From assembly GCA_050258755.1 (NCBI GenBank), contig JBLMZI010000002.1, forward strand, positions 124,001 to 188,000: DNA of 64,000 bases. The letters run 5' to 3'. Of this stretch, positions 1 to 8,824 are shown one piece after another. How positions within the stretch are numbered: the first letter of the stretch is position 1; each line of letters starts with the position of its first letter. A model generated the notes under the pieces. That model was not told the DNA's origin, searched no databases, and saw only the letters and a list, made by a program, of their open reading frames with translations. Position numbers and translations under genes: made by a program. This DNA comes from JBLMZI01 sp050258755 (lineage in GTDB: Bacteria; Bacillota; Syntrophomonadia; Syntrophomonadales; DTU052).

Positions 1-416
1 ATAAACTTTTGGTAGTCACGAAATACCACAATCAGGTTTCCGTTCAGACCGACCGGGATTCCGGTGGGCACCTCCGGGGTCGGAATCATAATGCGCTGGC
101 GGGTTCCCCAGGACAGCAAAAGCTGTTTGCCGTTCACAAAGTAAACCTCCGCCCGCAGTCCGGAATCGCCCCTTAGTTGAAACACGCCTTTAAGCGTGGA
201 AAGAAACGGAACAATCTCGGAAACGATATCATAGTTGCCCGGTTTTTCGAACACGCCCTCGACCACGCCGTTGGCATAAAAAATGGCTTTTTGTCCCGGC
301 CGGATCACCAGCTTCGCGCCTTTTTTAATCTCCTTGGCGGGCCACTTATAAAACAACATGTCGTCTCTGAACTCTTCCCATTCGATCGTGTCTTTGCCCT
401 GCCCAAACCATGCCAT
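1..416 (-). CDS. SPFH-domain protein, YdjF/virion-core-like (3' part cut by window edge)
   Basis: The minus-strand frame is open from an ATG at 416 to the window edge, so only the first ~138 residues are present and the stop lies outside. The start reads MAWFGQGKDTIEW, then a KPGNYDIVSEIVPF segment and an aromatic-rich region. This looks like bacterial SPFH-domain proteins annotated as virion core protein/YdjF, membrane-associated scaffolds of the prohibitin type. It follows the zinc-ribbon gene at 455-1516 by 38 bp on the same strand, and zinc-ribbon proteins are common partners of this family, so a two-gene operon is likely. The family call is from memory of conserved features, not from a search. 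Confidence 0.7.
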   Translation of the reverse strand, partial: MAWFGQGKDTIEWEEFRDDMLFYKWPAKEIKKGAKLVIRPGQKAIFYANGVVEGVFEKPGNYDIVSEIVPFLSTLKGVFQLRGDSGLRAEVYFVNGKQLLLSWGTRQRIMIPTPEVPTGIPVGLNGNLIVVFRDYQKF

Positions 417-454
417 AACATCATTCTCCAATCCGCTTTATTCGCCTTCCCGGC

Positions 455-1516
455 TTACTTGGTGCTGAAAAAGTATATCAAGGTTCCGATGACAATAATC
501 CCCGCGATCACGGCCGCCACGATTTTAGGAACGCTGTAGGGACGTTCCCCGTCGACCTCGCCGGTTTCACCGTTGATGAAGTAATTAAAAGTTTCCCCTT
601 GATACCCAAACGCCGAAGCCCATACCGGCAGCAGCACGTGCTTATAGGTCACGTTCGAGTATTTGGTTCTCAGGCTGTCAACATCGGCCTCGTCGTAGCG
701 CTGAAGGATATCCTCTTCAGCCAGAGAAGTCAGTTCCTCCTCCATCATCTCTTTAGCCGATTCAAAGGCCTGGTTCGCCTTTATGGAATAGATTTCGGCA
801 TGATACCCGGACAAGTATGACGGATCATAAGGCCGGATATTCTCCACCGTATTGTAGGGCAGAATCCCCTCGATGGCTTCACCTTTTTCGGTCGCACAAA
901 CCTGCAGATCGTCGAAGCTTGCGCTCACCACACCCGATACCGAATGCCAGTCGGTAACGGTTCTCGATTTCCCATCCGAGTCCGTAACGGTTCGGTGATG
1001 ACCGCCGCGCCCTGAATAATGAGAAACCGCCCCAGCGTCAAAGGTCCAGAAGGGCAGGTACATTCCCTGAAGCGATCCCCCAACGCACTTCTTTTTGAAG
1101 TCATTGGGCGCGAACCATCTTGACTTGACCCACGCTTCAAATCGCACCCCGGCCTCGTTTTTATCAAGCTTAAACGGGATAATCCCTTCCGGCGGAATGC
1201 CTGCCGCTTGTTTGACGGCGGCCACCTGGGTTGAGGAACACATGGGGCAAACGGTAGCGACCTGGTGCTCTTCAAAGGTGATTTTGCACCCGCAGTTCTG
1301 GCAGTGCACCACCGCCACACCTTCAAACGCAACCGTACTGTTCTCCCGCTCGCCGTACTGGCTGAAGTCGTATTCCTGAACCGATTCCGACAGATTCTCC
1401 AGCTTGGTTTCAGCTCTGCACGCTGAACACTTGAACGTTTCACTCCCGATGTCCCACTTGATAATCCCATTGCAGTTTGCGCAGACAAAGGTTTGGGTTT
1501 CCACCTTTTTTTCCAT
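455..1516 (-). CDS. Zinc-ribbon membrane-anchored protein (TFIIB-type zinc ribbon)
   Basis: About 353 residues. Two N-terminal zinc ribbons are visible: CANCNG with CSAC (residues ~13-35) and CQNCGC with CPMC (~75-95). A long soluble middle domain contains a GGHHRTVTDSDGKSRTV segment, and the C-terminus has a single hydrophobic segment (IVAAVIAGIIVIGTLIYFF) ending STK. The topology suggests a cytoplasmic zinc-ribbon protein held to the membrane by a C-terminal anchor. GTG at 1519 and ATG at 1516 are adjacent possible starts; the ATG was chosen. It is upstream of and co-directional with the SPFH gene. The biochemical function is unknown. Confidence 0.75.
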   Translation of the reverse strand: MEKKVETQTFVCANCNGIIKWDIGSETFKCSACRAETKLENLSESVQEYDFSQYGERENSTVAFEGVAVVHCQNCGCKITFEEHQVATVCPMCSSTQVAAVKQAAGIPPEGIIPFKLDKNEAGVRFEAWVKSRWFAPNDFKKKCVGGSLQGMYLPFWTFDAGAVSHYSGRGGHHRTVTDSDGKSRTVTDWHSVSGVVSASFDDLQVCATEKGEAIEGILPYNTVENIRPYDPSYLSGYHAEIYSIKANQAFESAKEMMEEELTSLAEEDILQRYDEADVDSLRTKYSNVTYKHVLLPVWASAFGYQGETFNYFINGETGEVDGERPYSVPKIVAAVIAGIIVIGTLIYFFSTK

Positions 1517-1631
1517 CACTTACGCCCCATTTCTTGTGGTTAATCATCCGGGAGGGTTAACCGGTACCCATTACTATTTCGGAAAATTCCACCGCATTCC
1601 CTGCCTGCGATGGCGTTTTTCTGTCATAAAA

Positions 1632-1662
1632 CAGAAAACCCGGATCACGGTAATGATCCGGG
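1632..1662 (-). terminator. Rho-independent terminator of the oxidoreductase operon
   Basis: A 9-bp perfect stem (cccggatca / tgatccggg) with a 6-nt loop at 1639-1662, followed on the minus strand by a T-rich run (ttttctgt). It lies ~115 bp after the stop of the methyltransferase gene at 1777, the last gene of the operon. Confidence 0.7.
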
Positions 1663-1776
1663 ATATTCATGCACCTTGCGGGGGATGGCGGTTAGCCTCC
1701 CTGCATACATCGTTCGCAGCCCAGCAGCTTAAGTATTATCCTCTTTTCCGGCGGTATCCGGGCAGCGGCTTTTTGC

Positions 1777-2682
1777 CTATTCTTTGACTTTGGCCGCGAT
1801 CAGCCACGGGGCTGGGAACGGCTCGGCCATATGTTTGCTGTTGACCCGCGAGACCTCGATATGGATAGCTTCGGTGCGCTCCAGGCCATTTTCCTTAAGC
1901 AGCGCCGGCAGCGAAGTCAGGATTTCGAAATCCAGCGAGTAGATCACAAACCGGATGTCGGGGTTGGCGGCCAGGAGACTTTTAATTTCGGTTTCAATCC
2001 GCGGCGAAGCCACGATAAAGCCAAGATCCGGCGCCGGTAGGTCTTTCGGGAAACCATCTTTCAACGTTTCGATAATGGTGACATTGCTCAGCCCGAATTT
2101 ATCCACATTCTCTTTCATGGTATCCCGGTCCTTCGGGTCATATTCCACAGCAATGACACTGCCCTCAGAAACGATCATGGCGGCTTCGACCGCAATGCTC
2201 TCCCCGGAGATGATGCAGATATTCGTCTGATCCCCCAGATTGAGCTTGTTCATGATAATCGCCCGGACTTCTTCACAGACGTAATGAACCGAACCACAGG
2301 CGAACCGGCTATTCTCAATCCCGATCTGGAAATTTGCCGCGGCATTCGGATTCATGATCAGCATCGCCGCCGAAGCATTGATGCCGCGGTTAATCATGTC
2401 GGAGACCTTGTCGTGCTTGATTGGGCCGTTAGGCTCTGAGCCCTCGTTGTACCAAATCTCGCAGTCCCCCAGTTCCGCGGTCCACATATCATAGAAGATT
2501 TCCGGATGCCCGGCGTCGGTAAAGACCAGCACCATCCGGTTGCACATCACCGTGGGAATCAGATTTTTGTTCTTCCCGGTAATGTCCAACATCTTAAGTT
2601 TTGCCAGATTGAACGCAACGTTTCGGGAAAAATACTGGAGCCAGGACAGAATGACTTCATTGCTGAACATAGTCTGTTCCAC
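1777..2682 (-). CDS. CbiT/CobL-like class I methyltransferase in the oxidoreductase operon
   Basis: About 301 residues. The C-terminal half has a Rossmann methyltransferase look: a glycine motif region ICIISGESIAVEAAM, then VIAVEYDPKDRDTMKENVDKFGLSNVTII, the acidic-loop arrangement of CbiT-type precorrin methyltransferases. The N-terminal ~130 residues are unlike CbiT and unrecognised. The stop is 41 bp from the start of the beta-subunit gene on the same strand, so it is probably the fifth operon gene. GTG at 2682 is preferred because a GGGGAGG Shine-Dalgarno sits 8 nt upstream; TTG at 2688 and ATG at 2670 are alternatives. A role in cobalamin synthesis is not supported by neighbours; the substrate is unknown. 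Confidence 0.6.
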   Translation of the reverse strand: MEQTMFSNEVILSWLQYFSRNVAFNLAKLKMLDITGKNKNLIPTVMCNRMVLVFTDAGHPEIFYDMWTAELGDCEIWYNEGSEPNGPIKHDKVSDMINRGINASAAMLIMNPNAAANFQIGIENSRFACGSVHYVCEEVRAIIMNKLNLGDQTNICIISGESIAVEAAMIVSEGSVIAVEYDPKDRDTMKENVDKFGLSNVTIIETLKDGFPKDLPAPDLGFIVASPRIETEIKSLLAANPDIRFVIYSLDFEILTSLPALLKENGLERTEAIHIEVSRVNSKHMAEPFPAPWLIAAKVKE

Positions 2683-2723
2683 AGGCAAAACCTCCCCTCT
2701 CGCTCATTGTAATGATACCATGT

Positions 2724-3662
2724 TTACGCCCCGGTACGCTCCAGCAGGCGGTCCCATTTCTGATCCACAAACTCCTGCGCTTCTTCGATCATCCACTCAT
2801 TGCCCTTCTGGAACATATGGCGGAACCGACCCTGTGCCTTAAGATAATCTTCCACCGGAAGCTTTTTCTTCGGAGTATAGGTCAGGCGCCATTGGCCCTC
2901 CTGAACCTCAAACAAGGGCCAAACGCAGGTATCCACCGCCAGCTTGACGATGTCCGCCAGCTGCGCCATCGGATAATCCCATCCGCGGGGACACGGTGAC
3001 AATACGTTCAGGAAGCAGGGTCCTTCGGTATAGATGGCTTTGTGCGCCTTGGTGTGAAGGTCCCTGAAATTGCCCAGCGGGGCCGACTGTGCCACATAGG
3101 GGATATTGTGAGCAACCAAAATCTCAGTCAGATCCTTTTTGTTCTGTCTCTTCCCCGGCTGCACCGAGCCAACCGGCGAGGTCGTCGTGCGGGAAAAACG
3201 GGGCGTTGAAGAAGAGCGCTGGATGCCCGTGTTCATGTACGCTTCGTTGTCATAGCAGACATAGACCATGTCATGGCCGCGTTCCATCGCGCCGGACAGG
3301 GATTGGAACCCGATATCGTAAGTGCCGCCGTCACCGCCAAAGGTGATGAACTTGAAGGTCTCATCCACCTTGCCGCGCCGTTTCAACGCATTGTATGCCG
3401 CTTCCACACCGGAACAGGTCGCCGCGGCATTCTCGAAAGCGGAGTGGATATAGCTGTCCATATAGGCCGTGTACGGGTACATATAGGTGGAGACCTCCAG
3501 ACAACTGGTGGCATTCACCACAACCGCCCGGTCTTCTTCATTCAGGGCCCGCAGCACCCCGGCCACCACTATCCCAGCGCCGCAGCCGGCGCAGAGCCGG
3601 TGGCCGCCGGTAAGACGCGGCTGCTTTCCCGCTTCCCGTTTCTGGTTATAGGTCGTGCTCAT
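2724..3662 (-). CDS. 2-oxoacid:ferredoxin oxidoreductase, beta subunit (PorB/VorB type)
   Basis: 312 residues. This is the thiamine-diphosphate-binding subunit of an oxidoreductase that reversibly links 2-oxoacid decarboxylation to ferredoxin reduction and acyl-CoA formation. It starts with RLCAGCGAG and has the TPP/Mg motif GGDGGTYDIGFQ followed by CYDNEAYMNTG. Its ATG overlaps the alpha-subunit stop by 4 nt, indicating translational coupling. The substrate (pyruvate or branched-chain 2-oxoacids) cannot be fixed from this chain alone. The isoleucine-type T-box upstream favours a branched-chain substrate. Confidence 0.9.
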   Translation of the reverse strand: MSTTYNQKREAGKQPRLTGGHRLCAGCGAGIVVAGVLRALNEEDRAVVVNATSCLEVSTYMYPYTAYMDSYIHSAFENAAATCSGVEAAYNALKRRGKVDETFKFITFGGDGGTYDIGFQSLSGAMERGHDMVYVCYDNEAYMNTGIQRSSSTPRFSRTTTSPVGSVQPGKRQNKKDLTEILVAHNIPYVAQSAPLGNFRDLHTKAHKAIYTEGPCFLNVLSPCPRGWDYPMAQLADIVKLAVDTCVWPLFEVQEGQWRLTYTPKKKLPVEDYLKAQGRFRHMFQKGNEWMIEEAQEFVDQKWDRLLERTGA

Positions 3663-4849
3663 GCCGTCTCCTCCTTCGTCCGCTGTCCCATATGGACATA
3701 CAAAGGTCCTAACTCGCCGGTTGCGGCGATATTCGCCAGCCGGCCGTAGACGTTTTCAAAATCCTCGACCCGCGCGTCGCGGCCGCCCAGGCCGAAAACG
3801 ATATCAATCATGTGGGGGCGGTCCTTCAGATCGTAACAAGCACTTCGGGTCTCGGCGAACAGCGGGCCGCCATTGGCCGAAAAGCCCTCCGACTTATCCA
3901 TGACCGCCACGGCTTTGGTGCCGGCCAGCGCCTTCGCCAGTTCCTCACCCGGGAAAGGCCGGAACACCCGGACCTTAATCAGCCCGGCCTTCACGCCTTG
4001 CTCCCGGAGCTTGTCAATCGCGGCTTTAGCGGTTCCGGCGCTGGACCCCATCAGAACCAGGGCCAGTTCCGCATCCTCCATCCGGTATTCTTCAAAAAGG
4101 CCGTAGCGCCGGCCGGAAATCTTCTCAAAGGCCGCGGCCACCTCCAGGATGCGGGCTTTGGCCGCCTTCATGGCCTCCGCCTCCTGGACCTTGTGTTCCA
4201 TGTAATACGGGCTCACATCATAGGGGCCTACCGCCAACGGGTTTTCCTTTTTCAGCAGGTAGTGTTCGGGTTTGTATTCCCCGATGAATTTGCGGACCAC
4301 ATCCGTCTCCAGCAGCTCGATGTTCTCCACCGCGTGGCTGGTGATAAAACCGTCCATACAGCTCATGACCGGGAGCCGAACGCTCGGGGCCTCGCCGATC
4401 AGCATGGCCTGGAGGATGTTATCATAGGCTTCCTGGTTGTTTTCGGCATAAATCTGAATCCAGCCGCTGTCCCGGGCGCCCATCGAATCGGAGTAATCAT
4501 GATTAATGTTGATCGGTCCCGAAAGCGCGCGGTTGACGCAGGCCAGCGTGATCGGCAACCGGGAGGATGCCGCCACGTACAGCATCTCGTACATCAGGGC
4601 CAAACCGCAGGACGAGGTCGCGCTGACCGCTCTGGCCCCGGCCGCCTGGGCCGCAATGCACACGGACATCGAACTGTGCTCGGATTCCACCGCCACATAT
4701 TCAGTATCGACCTCGCCGTTGGCTACATAGCCTGCGAAGTATTCCGGGATTTCGGTGGAGGGCGTGATCGGGAACGCGCCCATCACATCGGGATTAATCT
4801 GTTTCAAGGCATAGGCTACTGCCTCGTTGCCGGAAAGGCGGTCATTCAT
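3659..4849 (-). CDS. 2-oxoacid:ferredoxin oxidoreductase, alpha subunit (PorA/VorA type)
   Basis: 396 residues. It contains the pyrimidine-binding transketolase-like domain (GNEAVAYALKQINPDV, then AFPITPSTEI, and YVAVESEHSSMSV with the conserved Glu) and a C-terminal transketolase-type domain (LVLMGSSAGTAKAAID). The length is normal for the separate alpha chain of four-subunit enzymes. It overlaps the delta-subunit stop and the beta-subunit start by 4 nt each. Together with beta, gamma and delta it makes a complete heterotetrameric enzyme. Confidence 0.9.
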   Translation of the reverse strand: MNDRLSGNEAVAYALKQINPDVMGAFPITPSTEIPEYFAGYVANGEVDTEYVAVESEHSSMSVCIAAQAAGARAVSATSSCGLALMYEMLYVAASSRLPITLACVNRALSGPININHDYSDSMGARDSGWIQIYAENNQEAYDNILQAMLIGEAPSVRLPVMSCMDGFITSHAVENIELLETDVVRKFIGEYKPEHYLLKKENPLAVGPYDVSPYYMEHKVQEAEAMKAAKARILEVAAAFEKISGRRYGLFEEYRMEDAELALVLMGSSAGTAKAAIDKLREQGVKAGLIKVRVFRPFPGEELAKALAGTKAVAVMDKSEGFSANGGPLFAETRSACYDLKDRPHMIDIVFGLGGRDARVEDFENVYGRLANIAATGELGPLYVHMGQRTKEETA

Positions 4850-5154
4850 CGAGCTGCACCTCCGCTCACCATTGAAATCGCCTTAAAGGGGCAAATATTT
4901 TCACAGATGCCGCAGCCCTTGCAGTGCATATAATCGAAGTCCTGCCGTTTCCCATCCTTCACCGGGATCGAGCTGTCCGGGCAGAACGGAACGCAAAGCA
5001 TGCAGTGCTTACAGGTTTCCTCATTAAAAACCGGCGTGTTGGTCCGCCAGGTCCCGGTATTGAAGAGCCGTGCGGTCCCAGGTTCGTAGATCTCGCCGCC
5101 AGGCGTCATTTCCTGCCAGGGGGTACGCTCGTTGATATCTTTCGCATGAATCAT
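4846..5154 (-). CDS. 2-oxoacid:ferredoxin oxidoreductase, delta subunit (2x[4Fe-4S] ferredoxin)
   Basis: 102 residues with two complete CxxCxxCxxxCP clusters, CKHCMLCVPFCPD (~46-58) and CKGCGICENICPF (~79-91). This subunit carries electrons from the TPP centre to external ferredoxin. It sits between gamma and alpha with 4-nt overlaps on both sides. Confidence 0.92.
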   Translation of the reverse strand: MIHAKDINERTPWQEMTPGGEIYEPGTARLFNTGTWRTNTPVFNEETCKHCMLCVPFCPDSSIPVKDGKRQDFDYMHCKGCGICENICPFKAISMVSGGAAR

Positions 5155-5735
5155 CCTACCTGCACCTCCTCCAAGGATTTTTTCAGGGTTTCCATATTCC
5201 CCGCGATCACCTGAGGTTTGGAAGCGAATTTATGCTGAAAGGATTCCTCGATATCCGCTAAAAAGCGCTCGACTTCCAAAACGCCGCTCACCTTGACCAC
5301 TGCGGCCAGCATCGGGGTATTCGGGCGGTTGCTTCCAAGCGTCTCTTCCGAGATGCGGCGCGCGTCGATGGTGCAGACTTTGCCGGCCCATCCCCGCAGT
5401 TTGGGGCGCATCCGCTCGGGCGCGCTCGGGGTGTTAATGATGATCGCGCCGCCGTCTTTCAGGCCTGCGGTGACATCCACGCTGTCCAGCAGGGTTTCAT
5501 CGACCACCACCACATAGTCCGGATCGTAAATAAAGGAATGAATCGAACTCCGTTTTTCACTGATGCGGTTATACGCCGTAATCGGGGCGCCCATCCGTTC
5601 CGGACCATACTCCGGAAAACCCTGTACGAACTTGCCCTGCAGCGCGGCCACATCCGCCAGCAGCAGGCAGGCCATTTTGGCGCCCTGACCGCCGCGGCCG
5701 TGCCAGCGGATTTCAACCATGTCATGGGTTGCCAT
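5151..5735 (-). CDS. 2-oxoacid:ferredoxin oxidoreductase, gamma subunit (PorG/VorG type)
   Basis: 194 residues, first gene of the operon. It has the family N-terminus EIRWHGRGGQGAKMACLLLAD followed by GFPEYGPERMGAP, the CoA-binding gamma domain. The order gamma-delta-alpha-beta is that of archaeal and anaerobic bacterial POR/VOR enzymes. The ATG at 5735 lies ~40 bp downstream of the T-box terminator. Confidence 0.9.
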   Translation of the reverse strand: MATHDMVEIRWHGRGGQGAKMACLLLADVAALQGKFVQGFPEYGPERMGAPITAYNRISEKRSSIHSFIYDPDYVVVVDETLLDSVDVTAGLKDGGAIIINTPSAPERMRPKLRGWAGKVCTIDARRISEETLGSNRPNTPMLAAVVKVSGVLEVERFLADIEESFQHKFASKPQVIAGNMETLKKSLEEVQVG

Positions 5736-5765
5736 TGCTTATTCCTCCCATCATGATGACTGATA

Positions 5766-5802
5766 AAAACAAAAGGCTTTCGCCCCGAAAAGGACGAAAG
5801 CC
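5766..5802 (-). terminator. T-box-controlled intrinsic terminator
   Basis: Stem ggctttcg...cgaaagcc at 5775-5802 followed on the minus strand by ttttgttttt. It competes with the antiterminator that contains the T-box sequence at 5815-5827. Confidence 0.85.
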
Positions 5803-6022
5803 ATTAATGCCATTCGCTGTACCACCCATTCATACAAGCATACCATCATATGCCTTCCCGGTTACGGGGGAAAGCCGTCGGAGCCTACTAGAATCCTCGT
5901 TCGGTCCGCAGCTCAGGAGTGATTTTCGGTCTTTCAGACTACTGATGCCAGGCTTGCACCCTCCCCGGCTCGCTTCGACGTTCGGCTGAAACCTACTCTC
6001 TCCGTCATTGCCTTTTTTCAAT
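5766..6022 (-). promoter_or_regulatory. T-box leader riboswitch, probable isoleucine (AUC) specifier, upstream of the oxidoreductase operon
   Basis: Read on the minus strand, the region has the T-box landmarks in order. The 5' Stem I strand with the AGTA-type motif (ggagagagtagg, ~6005) comes first. The 3' Stem I strand with specifier loop (gaaaatcactcctgag, ~5912-5927) follows. The T-box sequence gggtggtacagcg lies at 5815-5827; the consensus is GGGTGGNACCGCG, so one base differs. A terminator hairpin closes the element. The triplet in the specifier position is ATC (5921-5923), followed by the usual purine. T-boxes sense uncharged tRNA, so the operon should be induced on isoleucine shortage. 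The specifier call rests on hand alignment. Confidence 0.85.
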
Positions 6023-6076
6023 ATGAAATTACAAATAAATATATAAACTTCGCCGGATTTTGTCAACGCTCAGGCA

Positions 6077-6877
6077 CTATTTTATTCGTTCCGAACTCAG
6101 TTTTTCAAAGCCTTCGATGTTGGCCATACGGCTCGAAATCAGTTTAGCGAGCTTGTCGAGCTTTTCATGCAATGCATTTAGATCATTTCTGCTGCCGCAT
6201 CCGTTGGCATAGTCCACCAGGACCCGAAAAGCCTGCTCAACATTACCGGCAGCCGATTGACAGCCTTCCACCGAATTGTTGTTGATCATTTCGCCCTGAG
6301 CTTTGATTTGCCAATACGCTTTAAAGTAGTAGTACTGGACTTTCTTTATCATTACAATATCGATTTCATTCACCGCTGCCAGCTCATATTTACCGGCTTC
6401 CCGGTCATCAATAACCAAGTTAACAATCTCAACAAACCGCGGTATCTCAGCCTCCTGAATTTGGAATCTGCCATTCATCTCAGCAAATCCCGCGGACCGA
6501 AGCCTGTCAGCAAGAATTCTAAACAAGGCTGAATACTTGGCCCCCCGGTTTCCACTGAACTCGGTGACAATCAACAGGTCCGCTTCCTGCTGGAGATAGC
6601 AGAGCCGTTCGATCCCGTCCAGCCGCAAAGCGTTGCGCGAATAGATGTGCGCATTCCGCAGCTTGCGATCAGTCGTTCCTAAGGATACTTGTCCATCGAT
6701 TCTAGCGATCTCTTGCTTAAAGCTGTCGCTAAACGTTGTGCTCTCATCGATTTTGGCCACAGGACCGGAGTAACTCATCGAAGAGATCAGGCTGTCCGAT
6801 TCGTACACCTTCGGATTCCGGAAATCGAGCTGATCACGGTTTTTTTCTCCGAGATTTACCAATCTGATGTTTTTCAT
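6077..6877 (-). CDS. Hypothetical protein
   Basis: About 266 residues, not recognised. It is mixed alpha/beta with no signal peptide or membrane segment. There is a helical C-terminal part (ALHEKLDKLAKLISSRM) and a tyrosine-rich stretch (KKVQYYYFKAYWQIKA). ATG at 6877 has an AAGGTGG Shine-Dalgarno 9 nt upstream, so the in-frame GTG at 6889 was not used. It is monocistronic and ends ~55 bp before the T-box leader. Confidence 0.6.
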   Translation of the reverse strand: MKNIRLVNLGEKNRDQLDFRNPKVYESDSLISSMSYSGPVAKIDESTTFSDSFKQEIARIDGQVSLGTTDRKLRNAHIYSRNALRLDGIERLCYLQQEADLLIVTEFSGNRGAKYSALFRILADRLRSAGFAEMNGRFQIQEAEIPRFVEIVNLVIDDREAGKYELAAVNEIDIVMIKKVQYYYFKAYWQIKAQGEMINNNSVEGCQSAAGNVEQAFRVLVDYANGCGSRNDLNALHEKLDKLAKLISSRMANIEGFEKLSSERIK

Positions 6878-7044
6878 TTCGCGGACCACCTTTTAATTTT
6901 TTATTTGGCTTCAAATTCATTTTAGACCATCCCCTAAAATTGGTCAAGGGGTTTTAGGGAAAACTTTAGAACCAGTCCTAAGCGGGGGCTATCCCCTTCC
7001 CGCGCTTCGAAGTGGGAGCGCGCGGTTCTGCAAGAAATCGAAAA

Positions 7045-7064
7045 GCCGGTTCCTGGGAACCGGC
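7045..7064 (-). terminator. Terminator after the MFS transporter
   Basis: Perfect palindromic stem gccggttcc/ggaaccggc followed on the minus strand by ttttcgattt, 40 bp after the transporter stop. Confidence 0.75.
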
Positions 7065-7103
7065 ACAGGTGTTATGCACCCCTATCACATTCGTATTACA
7101 TTA

Positions 7104-8597
7104 CTATTCCTCGCTTTGCCGGGCCATGACCACACTGTGCGAAGGCAGTGCCGTGCTGGCCAGCAGGGTAACGATGCCAGTTACGAAGATCATGATAAAA
7201 ATGATATGCAGGCTGTGCGCCATGCCGTTATGCAGCTGATGAAGAACATTCGGGGGCAGGTTCGCGCTGGCTCCGTAAGACAGGACCTGCTTTAAGTTTC
7301 CACCCGCCCAGCTCCCATTCAGATGGGTCTGCATATACCGGTTCAAAGAGCTGTTGAACACGGATCCGAACACGGCAACTCCTACAGTTTGCCCGATCGT
7401 CCGTGCAAACGTGTTGCCGGCCGTCGCCGCCCCGCGCATGTTCCAGCCGACCGCTGACTGGATCAAAACGGTCAACGGCGTCGAGCAGAATCCCATGCCG
7501 AAACCGATTACAATCATAATGCCGACCAGGTACCAGTACGGCGAGTTGGTCTGCACGAACAACAGCCAGAATGATCCCGCCGCAATCGCCACGGTCCCTA
7601 TAATTGCCGTGGTTTTGGAGCCGATCCGGTACATCCACCGCCCCGCCAGAGCCGAAGCCACCGGCCAGGCAATCGACATCGGCATCAAGGTCAATCCGGA
7701 ACTGGTTGCGCTGTGCCCCAGCAGGATCTGAATCCAGATCGGCAGATAGACGCTGACGCCAATTAAGACACAGCTGGATACAAAGCCGATGATATAGGCC
7801 TCGGAAATCACGGGGATTTCGAACAGGGTCAGCGGCAGCATCGGCTCTTCAGCTTTCTTTTCCACCTGGACAAACAGAACCAAGAATACCGCGGCGATGG
7901 CAAACAGCCCGATGATCGCCGCCGAATTCCAGGCATATCGTTCCCCGCCGCTGATCAGCGCGTAGATCAACGAGCCCATTGAAACCGTGAACAGCAGGGC
8001 TCCTTTGTAATCGACGATCTTTTTCGTTTCATCGACCTGGGTTTCATGCAAAAACGCGAAAACCAGGAAAATGGCGAGCAGTCCAACCGGCACGTTGATA
8101 AAAAAGATCCAGCGCCAGGAAATGTTGTCGACAAACAAACCGCCCGCCAGCGGACCAAGCAGACCGGCAATCCCCCAGATCGAGCTGAACAGTCCCTGCA
8201 TCTTAGCGCGCTGTTCGCCCGGAAATAAATCGCCTATGATCGTAAAGGTCAGCGGCATCACAGCGCCGGCGCCGAGCCCTTGAAAAGCCCGGAACAGGAT
8301 CAGCTGGGTCATGGTCTGAGCCATGCCCGAAACCATGGAGCCGACCACAAAAAGCACAACCCCGAAAATGTAAATCTTCTTTCGGCCGAAAAGGTCGGCC
8401 AGCTTGCCGTAAATCGGCGCAGTTACCGAGGTGATCAGCAGGTAAATCGCGAAAACCCAGCTGATCAGCTTGAGCCCGCTCAGCTGTTTCACAATGCTGG
8501 GCATCGCGGTGGTAACAATGGTGGTATCGAGCGCCACCAGCAGGATGGATAACATCATGGCAATGGTGACCATTTGGCGCTTCGTCTGTTTTTCCAT
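7104..8597 (-). CDS. MFS drug exporter, DHA2 (EmrB/QacA) family
   Basis: 497 residues, the usual length for 14-TM DHA2 proton antiporters. Motif C region DTTIVTTAMPSIVKQL is near the N-terminus, the loop 2-3 motif A is GKLADLFGRKKIYIFGV, and many hydrophobic spans cover the rest. It probably exports lipophilic drugs or toxic compounds using the proton gradient. No regulator or membrane-fusion partner is adjacent, so the substrate is unknown. The start ATG at 8597 precedes the family-typical QMVTIAMMLSILLVALDTT. Confidence 0.9.
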   Translation of the reverse strand: MEKQTKRQMVTIAMMLSILLVALDTTIVTTAMPSIVKQLSGLKLISWVFAIYLLITSVTAPIYGKLADLFGRKKIYIFGVVLFVVGSMVSGMAQTMTQLILFRAFQGLGAGAVMPLTFTIIGDLFPGEQRAKMQGLFSSIWGIAGLLGPLAGGLFVDNISWRWIFFINVPVGLLAIFLVFAFLHETQVDETKKIVDYKGALLFTVSMGSLIYALISGGERYAWNSAAIIGLFAIAAVFLVLFVQVEKKAEEPMLPLTLFEIPVISEAYIIGFVSSCVLIGVSVYLPIWIQILLGHSATSSGLTLMPMSIAWPVASALAGRWMYRIGSKTTAIIGTVAIAAGSFWLLFVQTNSPYWYLVGIMIVIGFGMGFCSTPLTVLIQSAVGWNMRGAATAGNTFARTIGQTVGVAVFGSVFNSSLNRYMQTHLNGSWAGGNLKQVLSYGASANLPPNVLHQLHNGMAHSLHIIFIMIFVTGIVTLLASTALPSHSVVMARQSEE

Positions 8598-8699
8598 ATC
8601 GGCGCTGTCCCCTTTATCCGGTCAAATCGATCTTTTGTGCATCGTAATCGTATCGATTATACCATGGTTTCATCCATTGGCCAGCCCAGCCGGTTGGAA

Positions 8700-8727
8700 A
8701 AGGAAAGACCCCGAATTATCGGGGTCT
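8700..8727 (-). terminator. Terminator after the lipoprotein gene
   Basis: Stem gaccccga/tcggggtc at 8707-8726, followed on the minus strand by ttcctttt. Confidence 0.7.
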
Positions 8728-8824
8728 TATGCCGCACTTCGTTATCCAACGTTTTCGAATTCTTTCTATTTGCCTTATCCTTCCCTGTTTTCACAAGCGG
8801 AGAAAGAATAATTTCATACCGTGC

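Noticed and set aside
3812..4933. Plus-strand open frame (373 codons) opposite the oxidoreductase alpha subunit
   Set aside because: Shadow of a clearly real gene; low-complexity His/Arg/Gly composition.
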